A stretch of DNA of 64,000 nt from CAVWZH01 sp963765285 (lineage in GTDB: Bacteria; Acidobacteriota; Terriglobia; Terriglobales; Acidobacteriaceae): the NCBI GenBank assembly GCA_963765285.1, contig CAVXVR010000003.1, forward strand, positions 744,001 to 808,000. The letters run 5' to 3'. Positions within the stretch are counted from its first letter, which is position 1. The number at the start of each line of letters is the position of its first letter. A program made the position numbers and the translations under genes. Positions 22,547-31,203 of the stretch are shown here, in pieces. The notes under the pieces were generated by a model. That model did not search any database and was not told where the DNA came from. It saw nothing but the letters and a program-made list of their open reading frames with translations.

Positions 22547-23719
22547 ATGCCTGAGACCACGCTGCAAATCCCTGCCCCTGTGCCGCTGACCACATTTACC
22601 GAAGACGAAATTCTCTTCCGCGACAACATTCATCAGTTTGCGGAAGAGAAAGTCCGTCCGCTCGTGAAAGAGATGGACGAAAAGGGCGTGTTCGAGAAAG
22701 ACCTGATTCACCAGTTTTTTCAGCTCGGCCTGATGGGAATCGAGGTTCCGGAGCAATACGGCGGCGGCGGAGGGAAATTTTTCGAGGCCATTCTGGCCGT
22801 GGAGGAGATGTCGCGCGTCGATGCTTCCGCCGGCGTGATTGTCGACGTGCAGAACACGCTGGTCAACAATGCTCTGCTGCGCTGGACCACCGAAGAACAG
22901 AGGAAGCGCTACCTGCCGCGCATGACGGCGGACACCTGCGGCGCCTACGCGTTGAGCGAAGCAGGTTCAGGGTCAGATGCTTTTGCGCTGCAGACACGGG
23001 CGGAACTCAAGGGCAGCGATTACGTTTTGAATGGGCGCAAGCTCTGGATTACGAATGGCAAGGAAGCGGGCGTATTTATTCTGTTCGCCACGGTCGATCC
23101 CGCGGCCGGATACAAGGGCATCACGGCTTTCATCATCGAAAAAGACTTCCCCGGATTCAGCGTCGGGAAGAAAGAAGACAAACTGGGCATCCGCGCTTCT
23201 TCCACCTGCGAACTGATTCTGGAAGACTGCCGCGTACCGAGGTCCAATGTACTGGGGGAAGTGGGTAAAGGCTACAAGATCGCGATTGAAACTTTGAACG
23301 AAGGGCGCATCGGGATCGGCGCGCAAATGGCCGGAGTGGCCCGGGGCGCGTGGGAATATGCGGCTAAATACGCGCAAGAGCGCAAACAGTTCGGCAAGGC
23401 GATTGCCGAATTCCAGGGCATCCAGTTCCAGATTGCGCAGATGGCCACGGAGATCGAAGCGGCGCGGCTCATGGTCTACAACGCCGCGCGGATGAAAGAT
23501 GCGGGGGTACCGTTCGTTAAAGAGGCAGCCATGGCCAAGCTGTTCTGCTCGCAGGTGGCCGAGCGGGTGACGTCGCTGGCGATTGAAATCTATGGGGGAT
23601 ACGGATTCACCAAGGATTATCCCGTGGAGAAGTATTGGCGGGATGCCAAGATCGGGAAGATTTACGAAGGCACATCGAACATGCAGCTGGCTACGATTGC
23701 GAAGTTGGTGTTGAAGTAG
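22547..23719 (+). CDS. acyl-CoA dehydrogenase (short/branched-chain type)
   Basis: 390 aa FAD flavoprotein that makes the 2,3-trans double bond in acyl-CoA. Signatures are AYALSEAGSGSDAFALQT (FAD and substrate site), RKQFGKAIAEFQGIQFQIAQM and IEIYGGYGFTKDYPVEKYWRDAKIGKIYEG, the last holding the catalytic Glu of the YEGTSN motif. Highest likeness is to short/branched-chain (2-methylacyl-CoA) enzymes, fitting branched amino acid breakdown, but butyryl-CoA use is also possible. An extended -10 (TGCTAGAAT) lies at 22502-22510. Electron transfer flavoprotein genes are not in the window. Confidence 0.92.
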   Translation: MPETTLQIPAPVPLTTFTEDEILFRDNIHQFAEEKVRPLVKEMDEKGVFEKDLIHQFFQLGLMGIEVPEQYGGGGGKFFEAILAVEEMSRVDASAGVIVDVQNTLVNNALLRWTTEEQRKRYLPRMTADTCGAYALSEAGSGSDAFALQTRAELKGSDYVLNGRKLWITNGKEAGVFILFATVDPAAGYKGITAFIIEKDFPGFSVGKKEDKLGIRASSTCELILEDCRVPRSNVLGEVGKGYKIAIETLNEGRIGIGAQMAGVARGAWEYAAKYAQERKQFGKAIAEFQGIQFQIAQMATEIEAARLMVYNAARMKDAGVPFVKEAAMAKLFCSQVAERVTSLAIEIYGGYGFTKDYPVEKYWRDAKIGKIYEGTSNMQLATIAKLVLK

Positions 23720-23728
23720 GGCAGCTTT

Positions 23729-23842
23729 TGGCTCTTAGCTGTTGGCTCTTAGCTTGTTGCCCTCGCTCTCGGAGGCAATCGAGAGGTGGGCTAAGAGCTA
23801 AAGGCTAAAAGCTTAAGAGCTGAGAGCTAAGAGCTAAAAGCA
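23729..23842. repeat. inverted tandem repeat with GCTCTTAGC units
   Basis: TTGGCTCTTAGC occurs twice at the left (23729-23757). GCTAAGAGCTAAAGGC and several AGAGCTAAGAGCTAAAAGC units lie at the right, so the two sides can form a long hairpin. It fills most of the 249-bp gap after the dehydrogenase. It may end transcription, since a T-run (TTTTC) follows, but it also belongs with the other short-unit repeats of the window. Confidence 0.7.
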
Positions 23843-23968
23843 GTTTTCTTGCTTCCCAACCCTTGGCAAGCACGTCAAATCCCCGTATCTTGGTTTGTCC
23901 CCTTCGAGCTTCCGGGTGAGTGTGTTCCAAATAACTCCGATCTCAATTCGGTCAAGGAGCCGGTGCGA

Positions 23969-24721
23969 ATGCGTCATTCAGCGGTAATCCTGCTCGCGGT
24001 TTTCTGTTGTAGCCTGCCTGCCTTCTCCCAAACCGCCGAAGAACTGGTAGCCAAGAATGTTGAGGCCAAGGGCGGCGCGGAAAAGATCAAGGCCATGAAT
24101 ACGATTCGCATGACCGGCCGGGTAGAGTTGCCGGGAGCCTTCAACGGCGTGGTCACGCAGGAGAACAAGCGCCCCAATCTGGTCCGCGAAACCTTTACTC
24201 TGCAGGGGATGACCGCAGTGCAGGCTTACGACGGCACGACCGGCTGGCAAATCCAGCCGTTTGGTGGCAAGAAGGATCCCGAACTGATGGGCGAAGATGA
24301 TGTTCGAGACCTGCTGATTGATGCCGATTTCGATGGCCCGCTGGTCAACTACAAGGCCAAGGGCAATACCGTGGAATTCCTCGGACACGATATTGTCGAT
24401 GGCGACGACGCCCTGCGGCTCAAGGTCACGCTCAAGAACGGCGACATCGTTTACTACTACCTCGATCCCGACACATTTCTGGAAATCCGGACGGAACGGC
24501 AGGAATTTGTACGCGGTTCGGTGCGGGAGAACGTGGCCGATCTCGGCTCGTACAAGGCGGTCAGTGGTGTGATGTTTCCTTTCTCGGTGAGTAGCGGCCC
24601 CAAGGGCGATCCCACGCAGGTACAGAGCATCACCTACGACAAGATCGAAGTAAATGTGCCACTGGCGGAGTCGGAATTTGCGGTGCCCGCAATGCTGAGA
24701 GAAGCTCCGAAAAAGAATTAA
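23969..24721 (+). CDS. exported LolA/LolB-fold-like protein
   Basis: 250 aa. Signal peptide MRHSAVILLAVFCCSLPAFS, then the start of the mature chain TAEELVAKNVEAKGGAEKIK, a hallmark of a large outer-membrane-lipoprotein-sorting-like family in Acidobacteria. Beta strands with GRVELPGAFNGVV, YDGTTGWQIQPFGG and YYYLDPDTFLEIRTER fit an open beta barrel that would hold lipid or lipoprotein. AAGGAG at 23954-23959 fixes the ATG. Ligand unknown. The next gene, an exported BNR protein, follows after 42 bp and may be co-transcribed. Confidence 0.8.
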   Translation: MRHSAVILLAVFCCSLPAFSQTAEELVAKNVEAKGGAEKIKAMNTIRMTGRVELPGAFNGVVTQENKRPNLVRETFTLQGMTAVQAYDGTTGWQIQPFGGKKDPELMGEDDVRDLLIDADFDGPLVNYKAKGNTVEFLGHDIVDGDDALRLKVTLKNGDIVYYYLDPDTFLEIRTERQEFVRGSVRENVADLGSYKAVSGVMFPFSVSSGPKGDPTQVQSITYDKIEVNVPLAESEFAVPAMLREAPKKN

Positions 24722-24763
24722 AAATCCGCGGTAATTTGAGGTTCTCGTTCGAAAGAGGATTCG

Positions 24764-27700
24764 ATGATGATGATTCGCGCGCGCGCTACAGGTGGCCTTC
24801 TCCGATTGTGCCTGGGTCGTCTAATGCCGGTACTCCTGTCGGCGGCGGCTCTGGCTCAGCAGCCGGTCAAGTTCGATTCGGCGACCATTTCCGGCCTGCC
24901 CGCCCGGAACATCGGCTCCGCAACGATGAGTGGCCGCATCGCAGCGATCGACGCCGTCAACGAGGATGGCCGTCTCACTTTGTTCGCCGCGTCGGCGAGC
25001 GGCGGAGTCTGGAAGTCGGTGAACGGCGGCACGACGTTCAAACCGGTGTTTGACCGCGAGGCGGTGCAGTCGATTGGTTCAATCGCGATCGATCCGTCGG
25101 ATTCCAAGAAGGTTTGGGTAGGCTCGGGCGAGTCCTGGGTGCGAAATAGTGTGTCGGTCGGCGACGGAATCTATAAGTCCACCGACGGCGGCGAGAACTG
25201 GACGAACATGGGGCTGCGTGGCTCCGAGCACATTTCGAAGATCCTGATCGATCCCAAAGATAAAGATGGCAACACGGTGCTGGCATGCGCGACCGGCCCG
25301 CTGTGGAGCGACAGCGATGATCGCGGCGTCTACAAGACATCTGACGGCGGAAAAACCTGGCGAAAAGTGCTGAGTGGCGCCAACCCCTCCACCGGTTGCG
25401 GGCTGATCTCGCGAAGCTTGCTTGAACCCGAGACCATTTATGCTTCCCTCTGGGACTTCCGCCGCCAAGGCTGGACGTTCCGGTCCGGTGGCCCGGGCAG
25501 CGGACTTTATCGCTCGAGCGATGGTGGCGAGCACTGGACCGAACTGAATGACACCAACAGCAAAGGTCTGCCCGATAAGCCGTGGGGACGGGTAGCCGTC
25601 GCCGTGGCGCCGTCGAAGCCGCAAGTGGTTTACGCCAACATCGAATCGAAGCACAGCGCGCTGTACCGGTCAGATGACGGCGGGAAAAACTGGACGCGGC
25701 TCGATGCCGGCAGGTTCATGATCTGGCGGCCGTTCTATTTCGGCAATCTGATTGTCGATCCCAAAGACGAGAACAAGATATTTAAGCCCGATGCCGTGCT
25801 TCTGCTGAGCGTGAACGGCGGACGCAGCTTCAGCATCGTTTCCAACAGCGCACATGGCGATTTTCATGACGTGTGGATCAGCCCACTCGACCCGAATGTG
25901 GTCTATGCGGGAGACGATGGCGGCCTGTGGCGCAGCGAAGACGGTGGAACCCGCTGGAAACACCAGATGAATCTGCCGGTCTCGCAGTTCTATCACGTGA
26001 GCACCGACGACTACGATCCCTACCGCGTGTATGGCGGGCTACAGGACAACAGCGACTGGGTGGGAGATTCTTCTTATCCCGGCGGCGTGACCAATTCGCG
26101 CTGGGAGAACATGTACTTTGGCGACGGCTTCTGGATGTTCGAGGACCCGGCTGATCCAGCCTACATCTACAGCGAACTCCAGGGAGGCCTCGTCGGGCGG
26201 GTCAATCGGTTTACCCATGAAATCCGTTTCATCCAGCCCTTGCCGGAATACGGCGAAAAGAAGCTCCGCTTCAATTGGAACACTCCGATTCACATGAGCC
26301 CCAATGAAAAAGGAACCATTTACATTGGGGCGCAGTTCCTGTTCCGCTCGCGCGACCATGGGCAAACCTGGGACCGCATTTCGCCGGATCTGACCACGAA
26401 CGATCCGGAGAAGCAGAGGCAGGAAGAGTCAGGCGGAGTAACCATCGACAATTCAGCCGCCGAGATGCATACCTCGATTTACTCGATCTCGGAGTCGCCG
26501 AAGAACGGACAGATCATCTGGGTTGGAACGGACGACGGGAATCTGCAAATCACCCGCGATGGCGCGAAGACCTGGACCAATGTGGTGGGAAATGTTCCCA
26601 ATCTGCCCAAGTTTTCCTGGGTGTCGTGGGTAGAAGCCAGCCGCTTCAACGAAGGAACGGCGTACGCCACTTTCGACCGTCACACCTTCGGCGATCTGAA
26701 ACCCTACGCCTACAAAACAACTGACTATGGAAAGACATGGACGGCATTGCCGGTGCAGGAAAACGGCGCCCACGGCTATGCGCACGTCATCAAGGAAGAC
26801 ACGGTTGATCCGGATTTGCTCTTCCTGGGAACCGAATTTGGTTTGTGGATTTCAACCGACGGCGGGCAACGCTGGGCACAATACAAAGGCAGCAACTTCC
26901 CTGCGGTAGCGGTGCGGGACTTAGTAGTGCAGGCCCGGGAGTCGGACCTGGTGATGGCGACACACGGGCGGGGCATTTGGATTATCGACGACATCACACC
27001 CCTGCGTGCGCTAAAGCCGTCACTCATGGAAAAAGATGCGGCACTGGTCCCCGGTCCGCCGGCAATCCAATACTTCAACGCTCAGGGAGGCTGGCCCGAG
27101 GGTGACGAGACCTTCAACGGTCCCAGCCGTCCGACAGACGCCTTCATCACCTACTATCAGAAGCACCGGCATATTTTCGGAGATTTGAAGATCGAGATTT
27201 TTGCTCCCGATGGAACGCTGCTGGATACGATCGCGGGCAGCAAGCACCGTGGACTGAACCGCGCCACCTGGTCCATGCGGCTGAGCGCCCCGATGGTGCC
27301 GCCGGCAGCGGCAGCGATTTTTGAGGCCGCGACTGGTCCGCGCGTTCTGCCCGGAACCTACACGGTCAAAATGACCAAGGGCGACCAGGTTTACACCGGC
27401 ACGATCAACGCAGTGCTCGATCCTCGCGCCAAGTTCACCCTGGAAGACCGCAAGGCTCAATACGACCTGATCATGAAGCTCTATCACATGTTCGGCCACA
27501 TGAGCTACGCAACTGCCACCATCGAGTCGGTGCGCGATGCCGCAACGGCAGACGAGGCGAAAATAGGTGAGAAGGATTCCCTGCGCAGCAGCTTGCAGCA
27601 ATTGGCCGAAGAATCCGACAAGCTCCGCTCGAAGATTGTAGCCACCAAAGAAGGCGGCATGATTACCGGAGAAGAACGGCTCCGGGAGCTGCTAGGCCAG

Positions 27701-27961
27701 CTTTATGGCGCCGTGAACAACTATGAAGGGCGGCCCGGGGATTATCAGGCAGCACGAGCCGCCGCGTTGGCCCGTGAACTGGAAGACGTGATCACGGACT
27801 TCCACAAGCTCACTGACAGCCAACTGCCCGCGATCAATCGCGGCCTGGCGAAGAAGAAACTTCCGCCGATCGTGGTGCCGAGCGAACAGGATTGGCAGAA
27901 GCAACAGGCCGGTGGGGCAGCGGCTAAGCCCGCCATGGCAGCCCGGTACGAGCGGGATTAA
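24764..27961 (+). CDS. large exported BNR/sortilin-type beta-propeller protein
   Basis: 1065 aa with an N-terminal signal (LMPVLLSAAALAQ). Many Asp-box/BNR units are seen: YKSTDGGENWTNM, YKTSDGGKTWRKV, YRSSDGGEHWTEL, YRSDDGGKNWTRLD, WRSEDGGTRWKH, WISTDGGQRWAQ. They form one or two VPS10-like propellers (residues about 40-720). A C-terminal part (about 730-1065) has a beta-sandwich-like section and a helical end (KLTDSQLPAINRGLAKKKLP). The family is often labelled glycosyl hydrolase, but no catalytic residue is evident, so it may bind glycans or proteins at the cell surface. Confidence 0.85.
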   Translation: MMMIRARATGGLLRLCLGRLMPVLLSAAALAQQPVKFDSATISGLPARNIGSATMSGRIAAIDAVNEDGRLTLFAASASGGVWKSVNGGTTFKPVFDREAVQSIGSIAIDPSDSKKVWVGSGESWVRNSVSVGDGIYKSTDGGENWTNMGLRGSEHISKILIDPKDKDGNTVLACATGPLWSDSDDRGVYKTSDGGKTWRKVLSGANPSTGCGLISRSLLEPETIYASLWDFRRQGWTFRSGGPGSGLYRSSDGGEHWTELNDTNSKGLPDKPWGRVAVAVAPSKPQVVYANIESKHSALYRSDDGGKNWTRLDAGRFMIWRPFYFGNLIVDPKDENKIFKPDAVLLLSVNGGRSFSIVSNSAHGDFHDVWISPLDPNVVYAGDDGGLWRSEDGGTRWKHQMNLPVSQFYHVSTDDYDPYRVYGGLQDNSDWVGDSSYPGGVTNSRWENMYFGDGFWMFEDPADPAYIYSELQGGLVGRVNRFTHEIRFIQPLPEYGEKKLRFNWNTPIHMSPNEKGTIYIGAQFLFRSRDHGQTWDRISPDLTTNDPEKQRQEESGGVTIDNSAAEMHTSIYSISESPKNGQIIWVGTDDGNLQITRDGAKTWTNVVGNVPNLPKFSWVSWVEASRFNEGTAYATFDRHTFGDLKPYAYKTTDYGKTWTALPVQENGAHGYAHVIKEDTVDPDLLFLGTEFGLWISTDGGQRWAQYKGSNFPAVAVRDLVVQARESDLVMATHGRGIWIIDDITPLRALKPSLMEKDAALVPGPPAIQYFNAQGGWPEGDETFNGPSRPTDAFITYYQKHRHIFGDLKIEIFAPDGTLLDTIAGSKHRGLNRATWSMRLSAPMVPPAAAAIFEAATGPRVLPGTYTVKMTKGDQVYTGTINAVLDPRAKFTLEDRKAQYDLIMKLYHMFGHMSYATATIESVRDAATADEAKIGEKDSLRSSLQQLAEESDKLRSKIVATKEGGMITGEERLRELLGQLYGAVNNYEGRPGDYQAARAAALARELEDVITDFHKLTDSQLPAINRGLAKKKLPPIVVPSEQDWQKQQAGGAAAKPAMAARYERD

Positions 27962-28104
27962 CGGGCAGCCCGTGACAGCGGTGAATAGCTGACCTCAGTA
28001 ATCAGCATCCTGGTTACTCATAATGTGCAGCAAGTTGCACCCTGGGCTCCAGTGCGAGTCCGATCACGCCGCACTAATCCATTTGTTTTAAATATCTTAC
28101 AGAG

Positions 28105-28614
28105 GTGCTCGTCGTTGGTGGACAAGCTGCATTCTCCATCGCAGCCGGGCGGTCGCGGCGCATAGATCGGAGAGCCACTTTGTTGACCTGGACGGGTGAG
28201 GGCGCGGAATCAAAACCGAAGCATTCCATGGTTGCAAGCCTGACCCTGTTGTTCCTGGTGGCCTACGGAATGATGCTTTTGCTCATCGTAGAACAGGCCC
28301 GCACCATCAACATGCAAAGCAATCTGATCCATGTGCTATTCGACGATAGCGCTCAGCTTAGCGCCATGAAGGGGAAAGCGGCACAGAAGCAGTATGCCGA
28401 CGCTCAGGCAAAAGTGAAGACACAGGCACAGGCTCCGTCGACCCAGGCAAAAACGCAGGACTCCCAGGCGCAGACTCCGTCATCCCAGGCAAATCCACGG
28501 GCCGGCGCCAAGAACGAACGCAGCGCAGGCAAGCTCAAGAAACCGGCTCCGCTGAAGCCGCCGAAAGACACTTCCGACGATGCGGACGAACGCCGAGCCT
28601 TGATTACGATCTAG
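28105..28614 (+). CDS. single-pass membrane protein with Ala/Gln-rich tail
   Basis: Up to 169 aa from GTG 28105; ATG 28228 (MVASLTLLFLVAYGMMLLLI) would also serve and keeps the only clear feature, a transmembrane helix near residues 42-62. The tail is low complexity with repeats such as TQAQAPSTQAKTQDSQAQTP and ends in charged residues. No family is recognised. It is followed after 22 bp by a small exported protein in the same direction. Confidence 0.5.
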   Translation: MLVVGGQAAFSIAAGRSRRIDRRATLLTWTGEGAESKPKHSMVASLTLLFLVAYGMMLLLIVEQARTINMQSNLIHVLFDDSAQLSAMKGKAAQKQYADAQAKVKTQAQAPSTQAKTQDSQAQTPSSQANPRAGAKNERSAGKLKKPAPLKPPKDTSDDADERRALITI

Positions 28615-28636
28615 CTCGTGGAAGCAAGGAAAGACC

Positions 28637-28885
28637 ATGCGAACTCTGGCGGTCTTATTTCTGTCGCTGGCCGTGCCTAACCCCCATGCCATTCCTCCAC
28701 TTCGCCCACCGTCTGGACATTCCATCCAACCCGCGCGTAAGGGCGGACGCTGGTACTTCGCGAAAACTGGACACGCCGTCTATTGTTACGGCCCGGTAAA
28801 GTTCGTAGTCCAGCCGGAAGGCAGTATCGAACGGGTAGCCACGTTCTGCCAGGGCAATCGGCCCATGGTGCCGCTGCAGGACTAG
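28637..28885 (+). CDS. small exported protein
   Basis: 82 aa. A short hydrophobic start (MRTLAVLFLSLAVPNPHA) suggests export. The rest has two cysteines (VYCYGP, ATFCQGNRP) that may form a disulfide. AAGGAAAG 7 nt before the ATG supports the start. The pattern WYFAKTGHAVYCYGPV is not known to me. The short gap to 29038 holds only a fragment of the palindromic repeat seen at 21231. Confidence 0.55.
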   Translation: MRTLAVLFLSLAVPNPHAIPPLRPPSGHSIQPARKGGRWYFAKTGHAVYCYGPVKFVVQPEGSIERVATFCQGNRPMVPLQD

Positions 28886-29038
28886 CACTCTCGGCCCAGC
28901 CGCTTCAGGCCAGGGCTTGCAATCCACACTCTCTCGGAGTTCGCTGGCGACATGTGGGGACGTCTTTGACCCGTCCGGCCGGGTTCCTTTGGCTAACGCT
29001 CAGGACAGGCTCCCACTCGGCTCTACACAACCATCTAC

Positions 29039-29887
29039 CTAATGCTGCCGCGTTATGACATCGCCCGCGCGAAGGAGTTTCCCGGTTTCGGAAGGGGACA
29101 CACGGGTGTTGGTGGTGAAGCGGTAGAAGTGGTCGAATGCTCGGCGGGGCGCCCATGGTGGGAGGTTGGTTTCACGGAGTTGTGCGAATCGCTTTTGAAA
29201 GCCATCCCTGGTCTCACCTGTAAAGGGATTTCGCGGCGGCACCGGGCAGCGTTCGCAGGGGTTACTGCCCTCGAAGCTGACTTCGCCAATCCGAAAACGC
29301 ACAATTTCCTGACGGCTTTCCCCGAACAACTGATCTTCCCAAAAGGCTGGCACGCCGTCGATTTCGAGAGAGGTCCGGAAACGGCGCCGCGCCTCGTCGA
29401 GCGTTACTCCGGGAAACCATTCGCATACGGCTTGCAGTGAGGCCTTAGAAACGATAGTCGGCCCGTTGGCGATGGTGTCATCGGGAAAGCCGTGGATGGA
29501 ATGTCGAACCAGAATTCTCTGCTGAAAGAAAACGCTGAACCATTCGGCGGCGTCCTCGTGGGCATCGGGAAACGCGAAAGTCCGCGCGGGGAGGTTTCGC
29601 GCATCGGTCGGCGCAGAAATCGTGACGCTGCCCAGATCATCGGCAAATTTGGCGCGAATGGCGTGAATCGCGGCGGTCCGCTTCCCATTCACCCATTTCC
29701 CGTCGACTGAATAAAGGGCCCATGCGCGATCGTATTCCAACCCACCTGAGGGATTAATACGCGCCTGGCTGACAGAGACTGGATCCAGGGACTTGATGGG
29801 ATGCAGCCGAATTTTGGCGAGGCGCGGGCTGACGCCTGACGAGTCCACTAGCCGAACCACTCCGCTTCTTTCATCAGGCGCAGCCAC
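29039..29887 (-). CDS. MOSC-domain protein
   Basis: 282 aa. The N-terminal beta barrel (LAKIRLHPIKSLDPVSVSQA, LEYDRAWALYSVDG) and the MOSC part with the conserved cysteine in GSNPCERCPVPPRNPFTG match the mARC/YcbX type, which binds a molybdenum cofactor and reduces N-hydroxylated compounds. It lacks the C-terminal ferredoxin domain of E. coli YcbX. Its start overlaps the end of the RyR gene by 40 bp if the first Met is used; a later Val start would reduce that. It may be the third gene of the TIR operon by position alone. Confidence 0.83.
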   Translation of the reverse strand: MAAPDERSGVVRLVDSSGVSPRLAKIRLHPIKSLDPVSVSQARINPSGGLEYDRAWALYSVDGKWVNGKRTAAIHAIRAKFADDLGSVTISAPTDARNLPARTFAFPDAHEDAAEWFSVFFQQRILVRHSIHGFPDDTIANGPTIVSKASLQAVCEWFPGVTLDEARRRFRTSLEIDGVPAFWEDQLFGESRQEIVRFRIGEVSFEGSNPCERCPVPPRNPFTGETRDGFQKRFAQLRETNLPPWAPRRAFDHFYRFTTNTRVSPSETGKLLRAGDVITRQH

Positions 29888-31203
29888 TCGCGATGTTCCT
29901 GCTCGAGTATCAGTTCACCTCTCCACATATCGCAAACCACTTCTGCGGGCGCAATGGTCTTGCGTGGGTCCAACTCGCTCTGCAATTTTGCCATAAGCTG
30001 CTCGAGCGCTCTGTACTTGGCGCGGAAGCGGGCTGTGTTGCGGGAGTATTCGAACGCCGAACGCAACAAACGGATTCCGGCTCCTGCGACCGGAAGCACC
30101 GCAGCAAAGAAAATCCACCACGGGCTATGTGGCTGAATTGCCCCGAAGACCTTGTCGAGACCGCCCACAGAAGGCGCAAAGTGGACGAAGGCGCAGAAAA
30201 TGCTGGTGAAAAAGAAGAGCGGGGGAAGCACGCGCAGAGGGCCGTCTGTCGCGTTTTTCTTCCGCGACTGCGTCAGAAAATACTTGGCTTGGTTGCTCAA
30301 GCGCTGCTTGACGTAGTGATCGGTTAACTCGTAGAGCGACCTACCGGGGCCGCGCTGGACCTCGGGCGGAGCTTCCGGAACCGGGTCCTCCTCGATGAAC
30401 TGCTCCAGGTCGTCCCTGTCCAGGCCAGCGATTGCTCCCGTCTGCTGCGTGAAGTCTTCCAGGCACCGCTGAACAACCTCACGGTCTCCGCCCGCGGCGG
30501 CAAGTTGCAGCAGAATCTGGTACTTGGCGAAACGGCAGCGTTCCGCCCGATGACGCTCCATCAACCATTGGCGCATAAGGTGAAGGGACGCTCCCGACAC
30601 CACCGCGAGCAAGGCAAGTGACGCGAATGCGAACTCGATCCGGACGTCTAATGTGCTTTCCTGGTGCTGGAAGAGCTCCCAGATAGCGGCGCCCACGGCA
30701 AAGGAACCGCACAGCGCGGCAATCCAAACGATGGGACGGTGAAGACGCAAACGCCGTTTGGCCTCGTGGTCTGAGCGCCGGTAAATCCGCAGGAGGTTCT
30801 CTTTAGGCGATTCAAATCCCGCGGGCAGGTCCGGCCAAACTTCCATGTCGTCAGCGAAGGTGCCTGATTCAGCTTGATCCGAAACTTCTCGCGACACAAC
30901 CTTGATTTTGCAGCCCAGGGCCACGGCCGCCTTCAGAGTTTGCTCGACGGTCGCGCGATCCACCTCTTTTTCGTCTTCGCTGAGTTCGTCATAGGGGACC
31001 AGGCCTGGGTGCTCTTTTCTCTCGTCGTTACGCTCTGGACCATGCTGCCATCCCTGCTGGCGGCGTTCCCGGGCCCACACCTCGTGATTGTTGCGCGCCA
31101 ACTGTTCGGCAATCTCTTCGACCTCGCGGGGCAGGCGCACCTTGGAAGTGTCGATCGGCTTCGGCTCGTAGGGCGCAGGATTCATCTTCATCTCTGCTTT
31201 CAC
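29848..31203 (-). CDS. RyR-domain protein with C-terminal SLATT-like membrane module
   Basis: 451 aa. Residues 24-105 match a RyR domain (VEEIAEQLARNNHEVWARER, LVPYDELSEDEKEVDRAT, LKAAVALGCKI). A first helix pair spans 157-176 and 190-210. The second half resembles a SLATT/DUF4231 unit: YVKQRLSNQAKYFLTQSRKK, helices at 326-345 and 362-382, then ARFRAKYRALEQLMAKL and GELILEQEHREWL. RyR domains are proposed sensors of nucleotide-type signals; SLATT domains are proposed pore-forming effectors. It starts at GTG 31203, overlapping the TIR stop by 4 bp (GTGA), so translation is coupled. Joint function with TIR is inference. Confidence 0.8.
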   Translation of the reverse strand: MKAEMKMNPAPYEPKPIDTSKVRLPREVEEIAEQLARNNHEVWARERRQQGWQHGPERNDERKEHPGLVPYDELSEDEKEVDRATVEQTLKAAVALGCKIKVVSREVSDQAESGTFADDMEVWPDLPAGFESPKENLLRIYRRSDHEAKRRLRLHRPIVWIAALCGSFAVGAAIWELFQHQESTLDVRIEFAFASLALLAVVSGASLHLMRQWLMERHRAERCRFAKYQILLQLAAAGGDREVVQRCLEDFTQQTGAIAGLDRDDLEQFIEEDPVPEAPPEVQRGPGRSLYELTDHYVKQRLSNQAKYFLTQSRKKNATDGPLRVLPPLFFFTSIFCAFVHFAPSVGGLDKVFGAIQPHSPWWIFFAAVLPVAGAGIRLLRSAFEYSRNTARFRAKYRALEQLMAKLQSELDPRKTIAPAEVVCDMWRGELILEQEHREWLRLMKEAEWFG

